In this document: positions 1-9,800 of the stretch, in pieces
How the letters are laid out: the number at the start of each line of letters is the position of its first letter
How positions within the stretch are numbered: the first letter of the stretch is position 1
Source of the DNA: Silene noctiflora
Taxonomy: Eukaryota > Streptophyta > Magnoliopsida > Caryophyllales > Caryophyllaceae
Assembly (NCBI GenBank): GCA_009801015.1
Contig: VHZZ01015666.1
Location: 2,209 to 26,095 of the forward strand
DNA: 23,887 bases
Direction: 5' to 3'
Notes under the pieces: model-generated
The model's input: the letters and a program-made list of their open reading frames with translations, nothing else
Databases searched by the model: none
What the model was told of the DNA's origin: nothing
Translations under genes and position numbers: made by a program

Positions 1-365
1 TTATTGTTATTTGATTATCCTACTCAACCGCGAGGTTGACAGTGTATTTGTGAACACCTGTGATGATCCATAATGGGGAGCAGATTGACAGGAAAATGAC
101 GGATCCACTTATAGTATGGGATGGCGCGAGGACTTGGAAGACCGTCTTAGAACTAGATCACATAATTATAAGTCATCAGTTGTAATTTTATTTCCGTTGT
201 TTTAATTCTATGAGAACTTTAAGTTGTNACAAACTTTATGATTTATTTAAAGTTCCTTGGTTTGTTTACCTTTGTTATTCACTACCTCGGGAAACCGAGA
301 TGGTAACAGTCCTATTTATTCGGGAATGTCTTGCTAAANGCTCTTGAATAATTGGGGGTGTTACA
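1..365. mobile_element. LTR terminus, copy B (partial)
   Basis: The segment ends in GGGGGTGTTACA at 354-365 and runs off the left edge. Read on the minus strand it begins TGTAACACCCCC and carries a ctcggtttcccgag block (plus-strand ctcgggaaaccgag near 286-300). The same block follows the TGTAACACCCCC terminus at 21939, so the two are one LTR family. TG..CA termini do not fix the direction. The plus-strand ...GGGTGTTACA 3' end suits my memory of plant Ty3/gypsy LTRs, but this is inference. No coding domain is visible. Confidence 0.6.
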
Positions 366-420
366 CCTTATCTGTTGGGGAAGGTCTTGTTAAGGCTCCT
401 TGGTAGATGAAGGTGTTACA
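366..420. repeat. 55-bp duplicated LTR terminus, copy A
   Basis: This block ends in AGGTGTTACA and lies directly against copy B. Read on the minus strand, both copies share a pattern of gagc.ttaRcaagac.ttccc followed by a ..taagg-like stretch. It therefore looks like a diverged tandem copy of the last 55 bp of the LTR. Confidence 0.5.
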
Positions 421-1191
421 ATAATGGATTGTGGTGTGTGGTTGTTGAGGAGACTTAATATGGTGAGGAGACCGTCTTACGCTTGGGTCGCCTCTTGGAG
501 CTTCCCACTCCAAGAGGGACGTGCACGTTAATGATTCGAATTTGGAGGGACTCGTGTGGTTGAGACACGACGTCTGGCAGGGGTCCGGTTATTAGCGCCC
601 GACTCCGGTACCACGGGCATGTCCCAAGTACCTTGTTACGCACTGCGGTCCGGCGGTTTGGTGGCGGTGTTGCGATGACGTCACCGGGTTTGTTTTGGGG
701 AAGGTGTAGAGTTTTGGTTATCTTGTGTTGTGCATTCATCATTTCATATCATGTCCATGTAGTCATTTGTATTCACATGTCACTTACGAACATTTGTATT
801 ATTGGATTTAACCAAAGCGTTTTCAAATATCTGTGGTGAACCATATGATGATTTCCACTCATATGGGGAGCAGTGTGTGGCTTGACATGTTATATTTGCA
901 TTCATCTTTCGAAGGCTTGGGAGCGGTCTTCATATTAGTAGTCGCCATTTCTTGTTGTCTAGTTTTTGACATTTACTAGACTTCATTCTCTCTTTCGATT
1001 GGGTTGTACTATTCAGGATTATCATTTGAATCCCTTAACTTGTAACTTAATTATCTTAACTACAACTTATCTATGCTAAACCACTTTATTTCATTTGTTC
1101 GCACTACAAAGCTTGAGTACCCAAGCCATGTAACATCCTCATGGGTTGGGGTAGCCTTGAGAAAGGCCTCCCGACTTATGGGGGTGTTACA
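421..1191. mobile_element. LTR fragment, copy C
   Basis: The segment ends in GGGGGTGTTACA at 1180-1191. On the minus strand it aligns through most of its length with 21939-22680 on the plus strand. Shared landmarks are the catatg...ggaaat..tcatatgg block (about 840-865 against 22203-22225), the cactccaagagg block (506-517 against 22590-22600), the ccgtcttacgctt block (near 470-485) and agtctcctcaacaac. An internal perfect 10-bp stem pairs 491-500 with 508-517. The open frames inside, including one at 455-742 on the minus strand, have no recognisable domain. Confidence 0.6.
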
Positions 1192-2065
1192 TTGTTAGAA
1201 CGAGTTAATTAATTAATTAATCAATAAATTGCTTTGGTTGTTGTTCAATTGTTGTCTTAAATCTAATTGATTAATTATAGGATTAGTTAATTAGTCTTGC
1301 AAATTAAAATTATCACCGACCGGGTTAAGACTAATATAGGTTCCGACAATTGAATAGACTAGTTTAATGATAGTGACCGCATGTTAAGTTTAGATCTAAA
1401 TGACATATTAGAGTCGACCGATCATATGACCTTAAACAACTTAATTACTCTTTTAATTAATTAAATCACACCCCCGAATAACTGATCTACAGAACCTGAA
1501 CCCTAGACTCTTTTAATATATTTGAATTCAATCTTTATTTATATCGCAAATATTTTTAGCTAAACAAACCAACCTTCAAGAAATTGTTACCTTTAGGATA
1601 AATTATTATATTAGCAAATAGATTATTACCGTCTCCTTGTGGATACGATAGCCTACTTATCGCTGACTATTAGTTAGTTCTGAATTATGTTTACTTTGAT
1701 TTAGGGGACACGACTTTACTCTTGTCAGGTGGTTGCGGCTCCAACTGCTGCTATAATACTAATTGAGGTTATCTGACTCGTGGTTGTCGGTGTGTTGGCG
1801 GTAACTCCTACAATGACATTAGATGGTTACCTTCTGGTAGGCCGGTTGCAGATTCACGGGTGACGACTGAATTTTAGTTGCTATCCGACATGATGGTGAA
1901 CGACTTTATTGTAGTTTGGCATGGCTACAAAAATCGATTACTAAGACGCACAGCGGGCGTCAATTTTTTTTTTTGGCAAAAATTTATCATTTTATTTAGT
2001 TAAGAACTGAAATTACAATTTGCAAATTAAAGAAAGTGAGAGGCTTACTATAAAAAAACGGGTGG
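1192..2065. other. Gene-free interval with retroelement-like relic
   Basis: No supportable gene is visible. The first 250 bp are AT-rich with a short TTAA-type repeat at 1206-1222. The stretch around 1590-1720 (ccgtctccttgtggatacg and what follows) resembles the spacer after polyprotein genes in plant LTR retrotransposons, judged from memory. The remainder to 2065 is unassigned and ends in a T-rich run near 1965. Confidence 0.3.
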
Positions 2066-2964
2066 TGCTCATTCATGTACGGATTTTGCTCATTCATGGA
2101 CGTAAATGACCATAATACCCCTTTTATTTTAATGATTTCATTTTAATACCCTTCTTTCAGTCTCTCTTCTCTATTTACTCTTTTCTCACTCTAACTACCA
2201 CCATCCAACCACCACCCTCACCGCCGCCTCCCTTGCACCATCGGCCGGTCTTGACGACCTCCTCAGACCGACCATCAGACGGCCTCACAGATCCGCCTCC
2301 CAACGATTATCTTAATCACGTCTATTTCTCTTCATCTGTTTATCTGTTTCAGTTCGATTCGATTCAATTCCAATTGTTGTTGTTGTTCTTAGATATATGA
2401 ATTATTTGCTTATTTTGACCAATTGAAGATTACTTAATTAGGTATGAAAGATCATTTTGTTGCGTTTGATGATGAAATGTGAAAATTAATTGAATTAAGA
2501 GCAACGACACGGAAGAACAAAGACTTTTCAATGAGCGACCAAATCCGAAGTCAGTTGACTGCTAATGGCATCAACCTTATGGAGTTGCCAACTGGTACGA
2601 CATGGCAGCCATGCGTGTCGGAAGGAAAAGATTAGGCTTCCAGCGACGCACCACAGTACGTAATCCATTTAATTACCTGAAAATCAACAAATTGATCAAC
2701 TGCACACAAGTTTTTGTTGGGTGGTCTGATCTATCTTTCCCGTCTCTTGAATGCCATGATCGATGTAATTAATAAAGTTAACAATTAGGGTTATTACTTG
2801 ATCGATACGAGAATTAGCATCCACAATTGTGTAATTTGACGGATTTGAATAATTTTGTGGATTTGAGTAATTTTGTGAGGGAGTTGTTTCTAGGCAAATG
2901 GCACACTATGGAAAAATAATGAAAAAAAGTACATGAATGATTAAAACCCATAAATAAATGAGCA
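2066..2964. mobile_element. Degenerate TIR DNA transposon, non-autonomous
   Basis: Terminal inverted repeats of 36 bp match at 29 positions: 2066-2101 starts tgctcattcatgtac, and 2929-2964 ends taaataaatgagca. The repeat may extend a few bases outward. No clear target duplication was found, so the superfamily is open; a Mutator-like element is possible. No transposase frame is present. The interior looks gene-derived: a CT-rich leader-like stretch at 2155-2350, then a 34-codon frame at 2531-2635 (MSDQIRSQLTANGINLMELP at its start). This could be captured host sequence. Confidence 0.5.
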
Positions 2965-3002
2965 AGTAGTGGTATTCAAAATTGTAACTCTCCCGTATAC
3001 GG

Positions 3003-3676
3003 TAGAGCTGATCAAATGGCCCAGGCCCGCAAGCCCGACCCGGCCCAGCCCGATTTTTTGTCGGGCTTGGGCCTCAATTTTAGGCCCAAAAAGCCCACGG
3101 CCCGAAGCCCATGGGCCAACTCATAATATTGGGCCGGGTTTGGGCCTACCTTAAGGCCCGAATTTTGGCCCGGCCCGACCCGACCATATGCAAAATTTAC
3201 TATTATAAGTATAATTTAAGGATGTATATAAGTCGTAGTAAAAGGAATTTATCAATCAATTGACGTCGAGTAACTTATTTACTAGTATTACCATGAAAAG
3301 TGAACGATTTTAAGCNCAATGAAAAATATATGCATCAAACAACTTAATTACATTATTATATTTCTAAAAATTATACACTTAGTTTGTCCACAAATTGTAA
3401 TTTAGATAAAATACTTCGTCAACTAACATTTTCTATATCAATTTCGATAACGAACTATCTTATTCCTCGAAAATAAAGATTTCTAAAGCCCTCTAGAGAA
3501 TAAAAATTTGAGCCCGAATTGGCCCGAAAGCCCATTAAAGCCCGCACGGGCCGGGCTTGGGCTNATGAAAAAGGCCCNCACTTGTGGCCCGGCCCAGCCC
3601 GGCCCGCATATTTGGGCTAAATTTAAAGATACGGCCCGGCCCAAACCCGGCCCAGCCCGGCCCATGATCACCTCTA
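3003..3676. mobile_element. hAT-type non-autonomous element with 8-bp TSD
   Basis: The element is flanked by a perfect 8-bp target duplication, gtatacgg, at 2995-3002 and 3677-3684. Its ends are inverted repeats: tagagctgatcaaatggccc at the left, and tagaggtgatcatgggccg read inward from the right. Both subterminal regions are packed with ggcccggccc/gggccgggcc motifs (3017-3180 and 3510-3664), and the centre is AT-rich. An 8-bp duplication and TAGNG ends fit the hAT superfamily. There is no transposase. It lies 148 bp upstream of the CAP-G start codon. Short open frames inside it are artefacts of the GC-rich repeats. Confidence 0.88.
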
Positions 3677-3686
3677 GTATACGGTA

Positions 3687-3695
3687 TATCCCGCC
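3687..3695 (+). promoter_or_regulatory. E2F-like site upstream of CAP-G
   Basis: TATCCCGCC differs at one position from the E2F consensus TTTCCCGCC. It sits 130 bp upstream of the CAP-G ATG and 2 bp beyond the hAT target duplication. Condensin genes are cell-cycle genes, so an E2F site is plausible. The call rests on a single short match. Confidence 0.3.
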
Positions 3696-3824
3696 TCTAA
3701 ATTCAAAACTCATTTGAGTATTTGAAAACTTAAATACCAGTCTCTACTGTGAGGTAGCGGAACAAAAGCAACATAAAACTAAGGAAAAATCCAGATAAAC
3801 ACGGCTAGCGAATTGGGTACGACA

Positions 3825-6800
3825 ATGGCTGAAATCGATCAGCACAAGCAATTAACTCGCAAAATCGCCACCATTTTCGAAGAAAGCAAAGTTTCATACG
3901 CAACTCACAATCGAAAACTCAAGGAACTTTCAATTCTCAGATCTACTTCTTCTTCTTCGCCTAACAATTTCTTCACTTGCTTCTGCAAAGCTCTTTCACC
4001 TCTATTCCTTTTCCAGCGTCGAACTCCCTCCGCTGAACGCATTGTTCGCTTTGCTTCCGCCTTCGCTTGCTTCGCTGACTCCAAAAATGGCGTTGTTGAT
4101 CACTCTTTTCTCGAAGATTTCATGTCCTTTCTTCTCTCCGCCGTCTCTTCAGCTAACAAAACTGCTAGGTTTCGCTCTTGTCAGTTTATTTCCGAGGTAT
4201 TATTTTATTATTTTCTAATTCATTTCAATGAATTTAACAATTACTATACTATTTAACTCGCTTTCGCTAGGGTTATCGTATTACACTGTAAAATTATGGC
4301 TGTATAATCTGTCTTTATTATTTTGATAATTACTCCGTACATCTCAGTCTCTTTTGTTTACCTTTTATAGTCTCTTTTGTTTACCTTTTATATTCTTTGT
4401 GAGGGGTATTTTAATCGAAAGGTAAACAAATGATTGGGACTTAGAGAGTACTTGTGTTTCTGTTTGGTCAGCAATTATGTTTGTCACAAAAGTAATTTAT
4501 GATTTTTAAGGTATACCTTCTGATTTTAAATGCTGAATTCTATGTATTGTTGCAATGATTCGGAATGCTATCTTTTTGGGCCTTTTTGTGAGCCAATTGA
4601 AGTACCCCCAGGTGTTGCTAAATTATCGATGTCACATAGGAAATCCAGAATATCATTTCTCTTAGGTCCTTAGCTGCATTTTCAGTTAATTGTACGTCAA
4701 TTTTCTTAATTCTTGATTCCTTGAAGTTGGAGTCGGATAGGCGTGGTGTATTGGTTGTGACAATTGGACTATAGTGTAGCATAGTGGCTCGTGTATGTTA
4801 TCTAAGACGTTTTACTGGGAATATATTTTACGAAAGGAAGAGTGTTGGCCATTGTATTCTCAAATCAATTATGGGTATACCACAAAAGGGTGGTCTATTC
4901 TTGTGAAATTTCCATTGAAAGATTTAACACACAATGTCTGCAGTAGTTAACAGAATCTTAATAGTTCTCTTCAAACTGGAGCCAATCATTTCATTGATAA
5001 GTTGTTCAATGCAACAAAGAGTAACCTGCGACGACTTGCTGTAATTATTTAAATATATCCGCATGTTAATTTATACAAGCATGAGTGTGCAGCTATGAAG
5101 AACTGTAGACTGTAAATTAATGTAAGATATGGGGTGTTTAGCTTGTACGAAAATGTTTGGTGGGAATGTACCATCAAAAACTAACAATGTTTTTCTTAGA
5201 TGATGTCTTTCTCCTTTGCTTTCTTTTCGTTGGTCTTGTTCAATCCCGAGAAGTTTGGACTAATATCAGCCTTTCGAAACTCGAGCAGTTCCGTTATTCA
5301 TTAAATCTTTTAGGGGAAGGTTTTGTAATAATTTACAGTAAGTCTGTCTACAATTAAAACTAAAGGGGCCAACTAAGTAAGAGAATCATTTGTCAATGTT
5401 AAAATGGTCATTTACTGTAAGAGAAGGGTCACTGACTATATTAGAACTTAGAAGAGTCATTATTGTGGTGTGACTTTAATTTCGGAGTAAAAATTGGTTT
5501 CTTGATATTCTTTCTTATTAGGAAGCTAACTCGTATGAGAATTTTTGTTTTCAATTTCTCTGGCTAAATTTTGAGTCTTTTCCCCTTGTCCTACTATAGG
5601 TTATAATGAGGTTACCAGATGATGCTGAAGTGAGCAGTGAGCTGTGGGATCAGGTAATAGACAGCATGATGATTCGGGTTGGTGACAAGATTCCAATAGT
5701 TCGTACATATGCAATCAGAGCTCTCTCACGTTTTGTTAATGATTCTGAGAATAGTGACGTACTTGAACTATTTATTGAAACGCTGGATTCAGAGCAGAAC
5801 GCAGTAAGTAACTTCAATTGCCATGCTCTAGCAAGCTGATCAGGAAGTTCTTGTTATATATTTTTCTTAGGTTTGTGGGGGAGGAGTGGGAGGGCTTTTA
5901 CCCATTAGTTTTTGAGTCCTTAATGAACTGTTTCGGTAATACAACTATGCAGGATGTGCGAAAGACAATAGTTCTATCATTGCCCCCTTCGAATGCAACG
6001 TCAACAGTAATCGTTGGCTGTACTCTTGATGTTAGTGAGTCAGTTCGCAAAGCAGCTTATCTTGTATTGGCTAATAAATATCCTCTCCAGAGCCTGAGGT
6101 AAATTTATGTTCTATATTTTTATTGGTTACGATTTTTTAAATTTCTTCTCTTTAAGTTAGGTCGACATGCTCTGGTTTTGGAACTCGGATCAATGATAGG
6201 TACAAATTCTATCCTGACTGGGTCGGCGTGGGATAGAAAACATTAAGTTAAAGCTGGGATACTGATAACAGAGGCTGTAAACTGCTCTTTGACGCGAAGC
6301 ATCTGCAAATATACAATTTCTCTATCTGTTGGATATTGTATACGGCCTTTTGACTTAATGACTTGTAAATCATGATACATATGGAGCTGTTCTTCTCTGT
6401 CCATGTATTTTACTCCCTCTATCCTGGTCATTTGTTGTCCTATTCCATTTTAGGGGATCTCAGTCAATTATTGTCCTTTCTAATTTAAGAATGAACTTAA
6501 TGAGCAGTTTGATCATTCACACTCAATTTGTTCCACTTGTCATTTAGTAATTGACCCTCTTCTCTTTCCCTGGTCTTTGTGCCAAAACTAAAGGACAACA
6601 ATTGACCGGGACGGAGGGAGTATGATCTTGCGGTAGCAGGAAATGAAAAGAAGAGTCAACTATTATTAGCCTTATAACTGTCAACAGAAAAAACCTATAA
6701 ATTATTTTGGACCTCAGGCTTGTGTCATTGGATTTTATATAATCTCATAGTCGTACATGGGTTCTTGTTTGGTAGGCTATGTTGTTTTGGCTTTGTTCAT

Positions 6801-9800
6801 CACTTAGGGCTTGTTTGGATACAAAAATGGAAGGGAAAGGGAGGGGAGGGGAGGGGAGGGGAGGGGAGGGGAGGGAAGGGAAGGGAACGGGAGGGGAGGA
6901 GCTATATATTTTAATTTTCCTTGGAGGAGGGAAATAGGGGGATCCAATTTCCCTTCCCCTCTAAATCTCCGGGAATTTGTCTCCCTCCATTTCCCTCCAG
7001 ATCTCCCCATTCAAGCATGCCCTTTGTAGATCCTTTCTTTAATGGAATAATCTAAGAAGGCACATCTCTCCAGATCTGATTTTTGGAAGGAATTCAAAAA
7101 AGTTTCATGGATTAAGGGGGGCTTATTTGTCTTTTACAGAAGCAACATAGTATTTCAGGCATTTTCAGCCTTGTCTCCGTAATCTATTAATCTATTTACC
7201 TCTTCAAACTTCTAGTAGTGATTGCCTGGTTGAAGAGTAGGCGTGAAGGGGCAATTTCTGTTGTCAGGGGTGGCCATTAGGGAAAGCTGAGGAGGCTTTA
7301 TATACTAGCACAAGGCATGCAGAATGGTCCCTAGAGTAAAAAATGGCACGCACTAGCACAAGGCAAATCGGCACCTTGTTGATGTTTTGCTAGATCGTGA
7401 TTGTGGGAGCAACCTTTCATTATGCTTCTGTGATCATATCAATTATCAATGTCTAATCATGTTCACACTATAGTTACCAAGGATTAATTAGACAGTTGGA
7501 GTAAGTTTTCACACAACTTTAATACTTAGATGACATTCTATGGAGTGGGAGTAGGCCAGTTGATGATTCTGGGCACTGTTTTAGACAATCTGGAAATAAC
7601 ATTCTCATTCTCAGGAGCTTTCAAGATTTTGTGGCAACCCTCTCTGTGGGTTTTCATGGAGAATTTGCTGCCGTGACTTTACTGAAGTTACTGAGTGATT
7701 TCTAATTTGCTTTTGCTATGATTTCTACAGTTCGTGATTGTCAATTTATTTTTTCAACTCATTTTTGTGTATAAAAGCTTAAACAACTTGCTGCAAGCCT
7801 GCAACATGTCGTCAACAAATCGTTGACATGCAACTATATACTATTGAACTGTTTTCGATGGGAAAATATGAATGAGAATCAGTGTATATTCCTATTTTCC
7901 AATGCTAATCTTCATTCCTTTCCAACATTCCGGTATAATGCTTTTGTGATTAGTTTATGATTTTGCATTTCCCTTTAAGCAGTATTTTTCATGTGTGAGT
8001 TGTGATGTACTTGGTGTAACATGTTAGCAGCAGCAACTCGAGGACAGATTCTCTGAATTAGATATTTGGCCCTGTTATTTCTTATTTGTATCTGATCCAT
8101 TTGTAATCTATTCTCCCAGCATCAAACTCAGGACGCTAATACTTCAGCGAGGATTATCTGATAGGTCACAATCTATTGTGAAAGAATGTCTGAAGTTGCT
8201 GAAAGATGAATGGTTAAGTAAAAGTTGCAACGGTGATCCTGTTGAACTTCTCAAATACCTTGATGTCGAAACATATGAGAGTGTTGGTGTTTCTGTTATG
8301 ATAGCTCTTTTAGAAGGGGGTATGATTAAGCTTGATGGAAGTCAGAGGATACAGCAGTTCAAAGACTCATCTTGTGGCGAAGCAGGAGGTTTGTTCGTCT
8401 AACTTCTATCTTTATATATTTTCACTAATCAAATGTACATATACTTCACATGCAGTATACTCCGTTATGAGTAATTACTAATCAATAACAGCTCAACATG
8501 CTCTCCTCTTTTAGGAGTTCCTCCTTTTTAGTTTTTCAAGAAAATGCATGTGATGCCATTTTCAAGGTTCCAAGTTGACATCCAATCTCTAAACTAATCA
8601 TTTGCAGATTCGGAAAATTCCAACCCGAGGTTTGGACTATTGGAACCCGAGATAGCTCTCTATTGGAGGGTTGTGTGCCAATACTTGCATTCACAGGCGC
8701 AAGTAAGATTTGGTCATTTCTTCTTATATTTACGGATTCTGTAACTTCTGCCCATCTGTTGTCTTTCATTTCATACTTGTCATCTGTTAATCCGTGCATT
8801 CTGTATTCCCTCGATAGGGAAGAAGATTTTGTCGTCTTGAGATTTGATGTTTGGATGGTATTGACTCTTTAAATCACTTTAGCAAAGAGTTCTATTTTCA
8901 TGTGTTGTAGGATAAAAGAAAAATTATTATTCGGTCTTCAGAAAGTAACCTTGTTAAATCAATCTAATCATCTTGAGTTATAGCTTAGTTACCAGAGTCC
9001 TCTTACAAGATTTAATCAAGTAATGAGTTAAAATTGATGTTGTTCGAGGACTTCTGAGTAGACCTATCAAACAGGTCGTGGTTGAGTTCAGTTTATGTGG
9101 GCGGGTCAGAATATCGGTTCGGTCGAATATAAATCGGGTTATACGGGTCACCGGTCGAATCAAGGACTGAATACGAGTTAAGGCGAATATGATTGTGTCA
9201 AACACGGGTCATGGGCTGGGCCGAGGTCAAAATAGGGGTAGAACCGGTCGTTTTGGGTTTCAAACCCTAACTTAACGGATCAGTTCAAGTTGTTTGAAGT
9301 CCTGGATCAAGATTTATGAGTCTTAACCTGAAAAAACTGGTTGGGCCGGGTCAAATATTGACAGGTCTACATTTGAGCGGAGTCGTACATTTAAGTGTAT
9401 ATTTAGAATCTTTGTTCGGTGACAGGCAAAAGGCTCTGATGCTGCAGCTACAATGGGTGCCGAAGCCGCAGTCTATGCAGCAGAGGCATCTGACAGCAAT
9501 GACCTCCTCGAGAAGGTCCTACCTGCTACCGTTTCTGATTATGTTGAATTTATCGTAGCACATATTACTGCAGGTCGGTAAACTTCCATCTTTTGACTTA
9601 ATCCTTTGTGCGAGCATCATCTTCTTAAAAGTGAAATCTTTTCAGGAACAAATTATCGCTTCACATCACGGCAACTGTTGTTGCTTGGTGCATTGCTTGA
9701 TTTCTCTGATGCAACAATCAGGAAGATTGGTAGCAAGTTTGTGTACGATCTTCTGCGTAAACTGCCCGAATTTGAAACCGATAGTGATGGAACCGAGCTA

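Noticed and set aside
455..839. Overlapping frames on both strands (95 and 68 codons)
   Set aside because: They lie in an LTR fragment whose relative at 22.0-22.6 kb does not keep the frame. No domain or codon signal.
2969..3717. Frames rich in Pro, Gly, Arg and Ala
   Set aside because: They are translations of the ggcccggccc subterminal repeats of the hAT element and cross its boundaries.
3813..3824. Extending CAP-G to an in-frame TTG
   Set aside because: Plant nuclear genes start at ATG almost always; the ATG at 3825 begins the expected MAEIDQHKQ N-terminus.
5818..5952. Frame extending upstream of CAP-G exon 3
   Set aside because: A good donor (gcaGTAAGTA) at 5804 and acceptor (atgcag) at 5951-5952 remove it, and splicing gives the conserved CAP-G join.
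6720..7029. Gly/Arg/Glu and Pro/Ser/Leu frames in intron 3
   Set aside because: Low-complexity translation of GGGGA repeats in a MITE.
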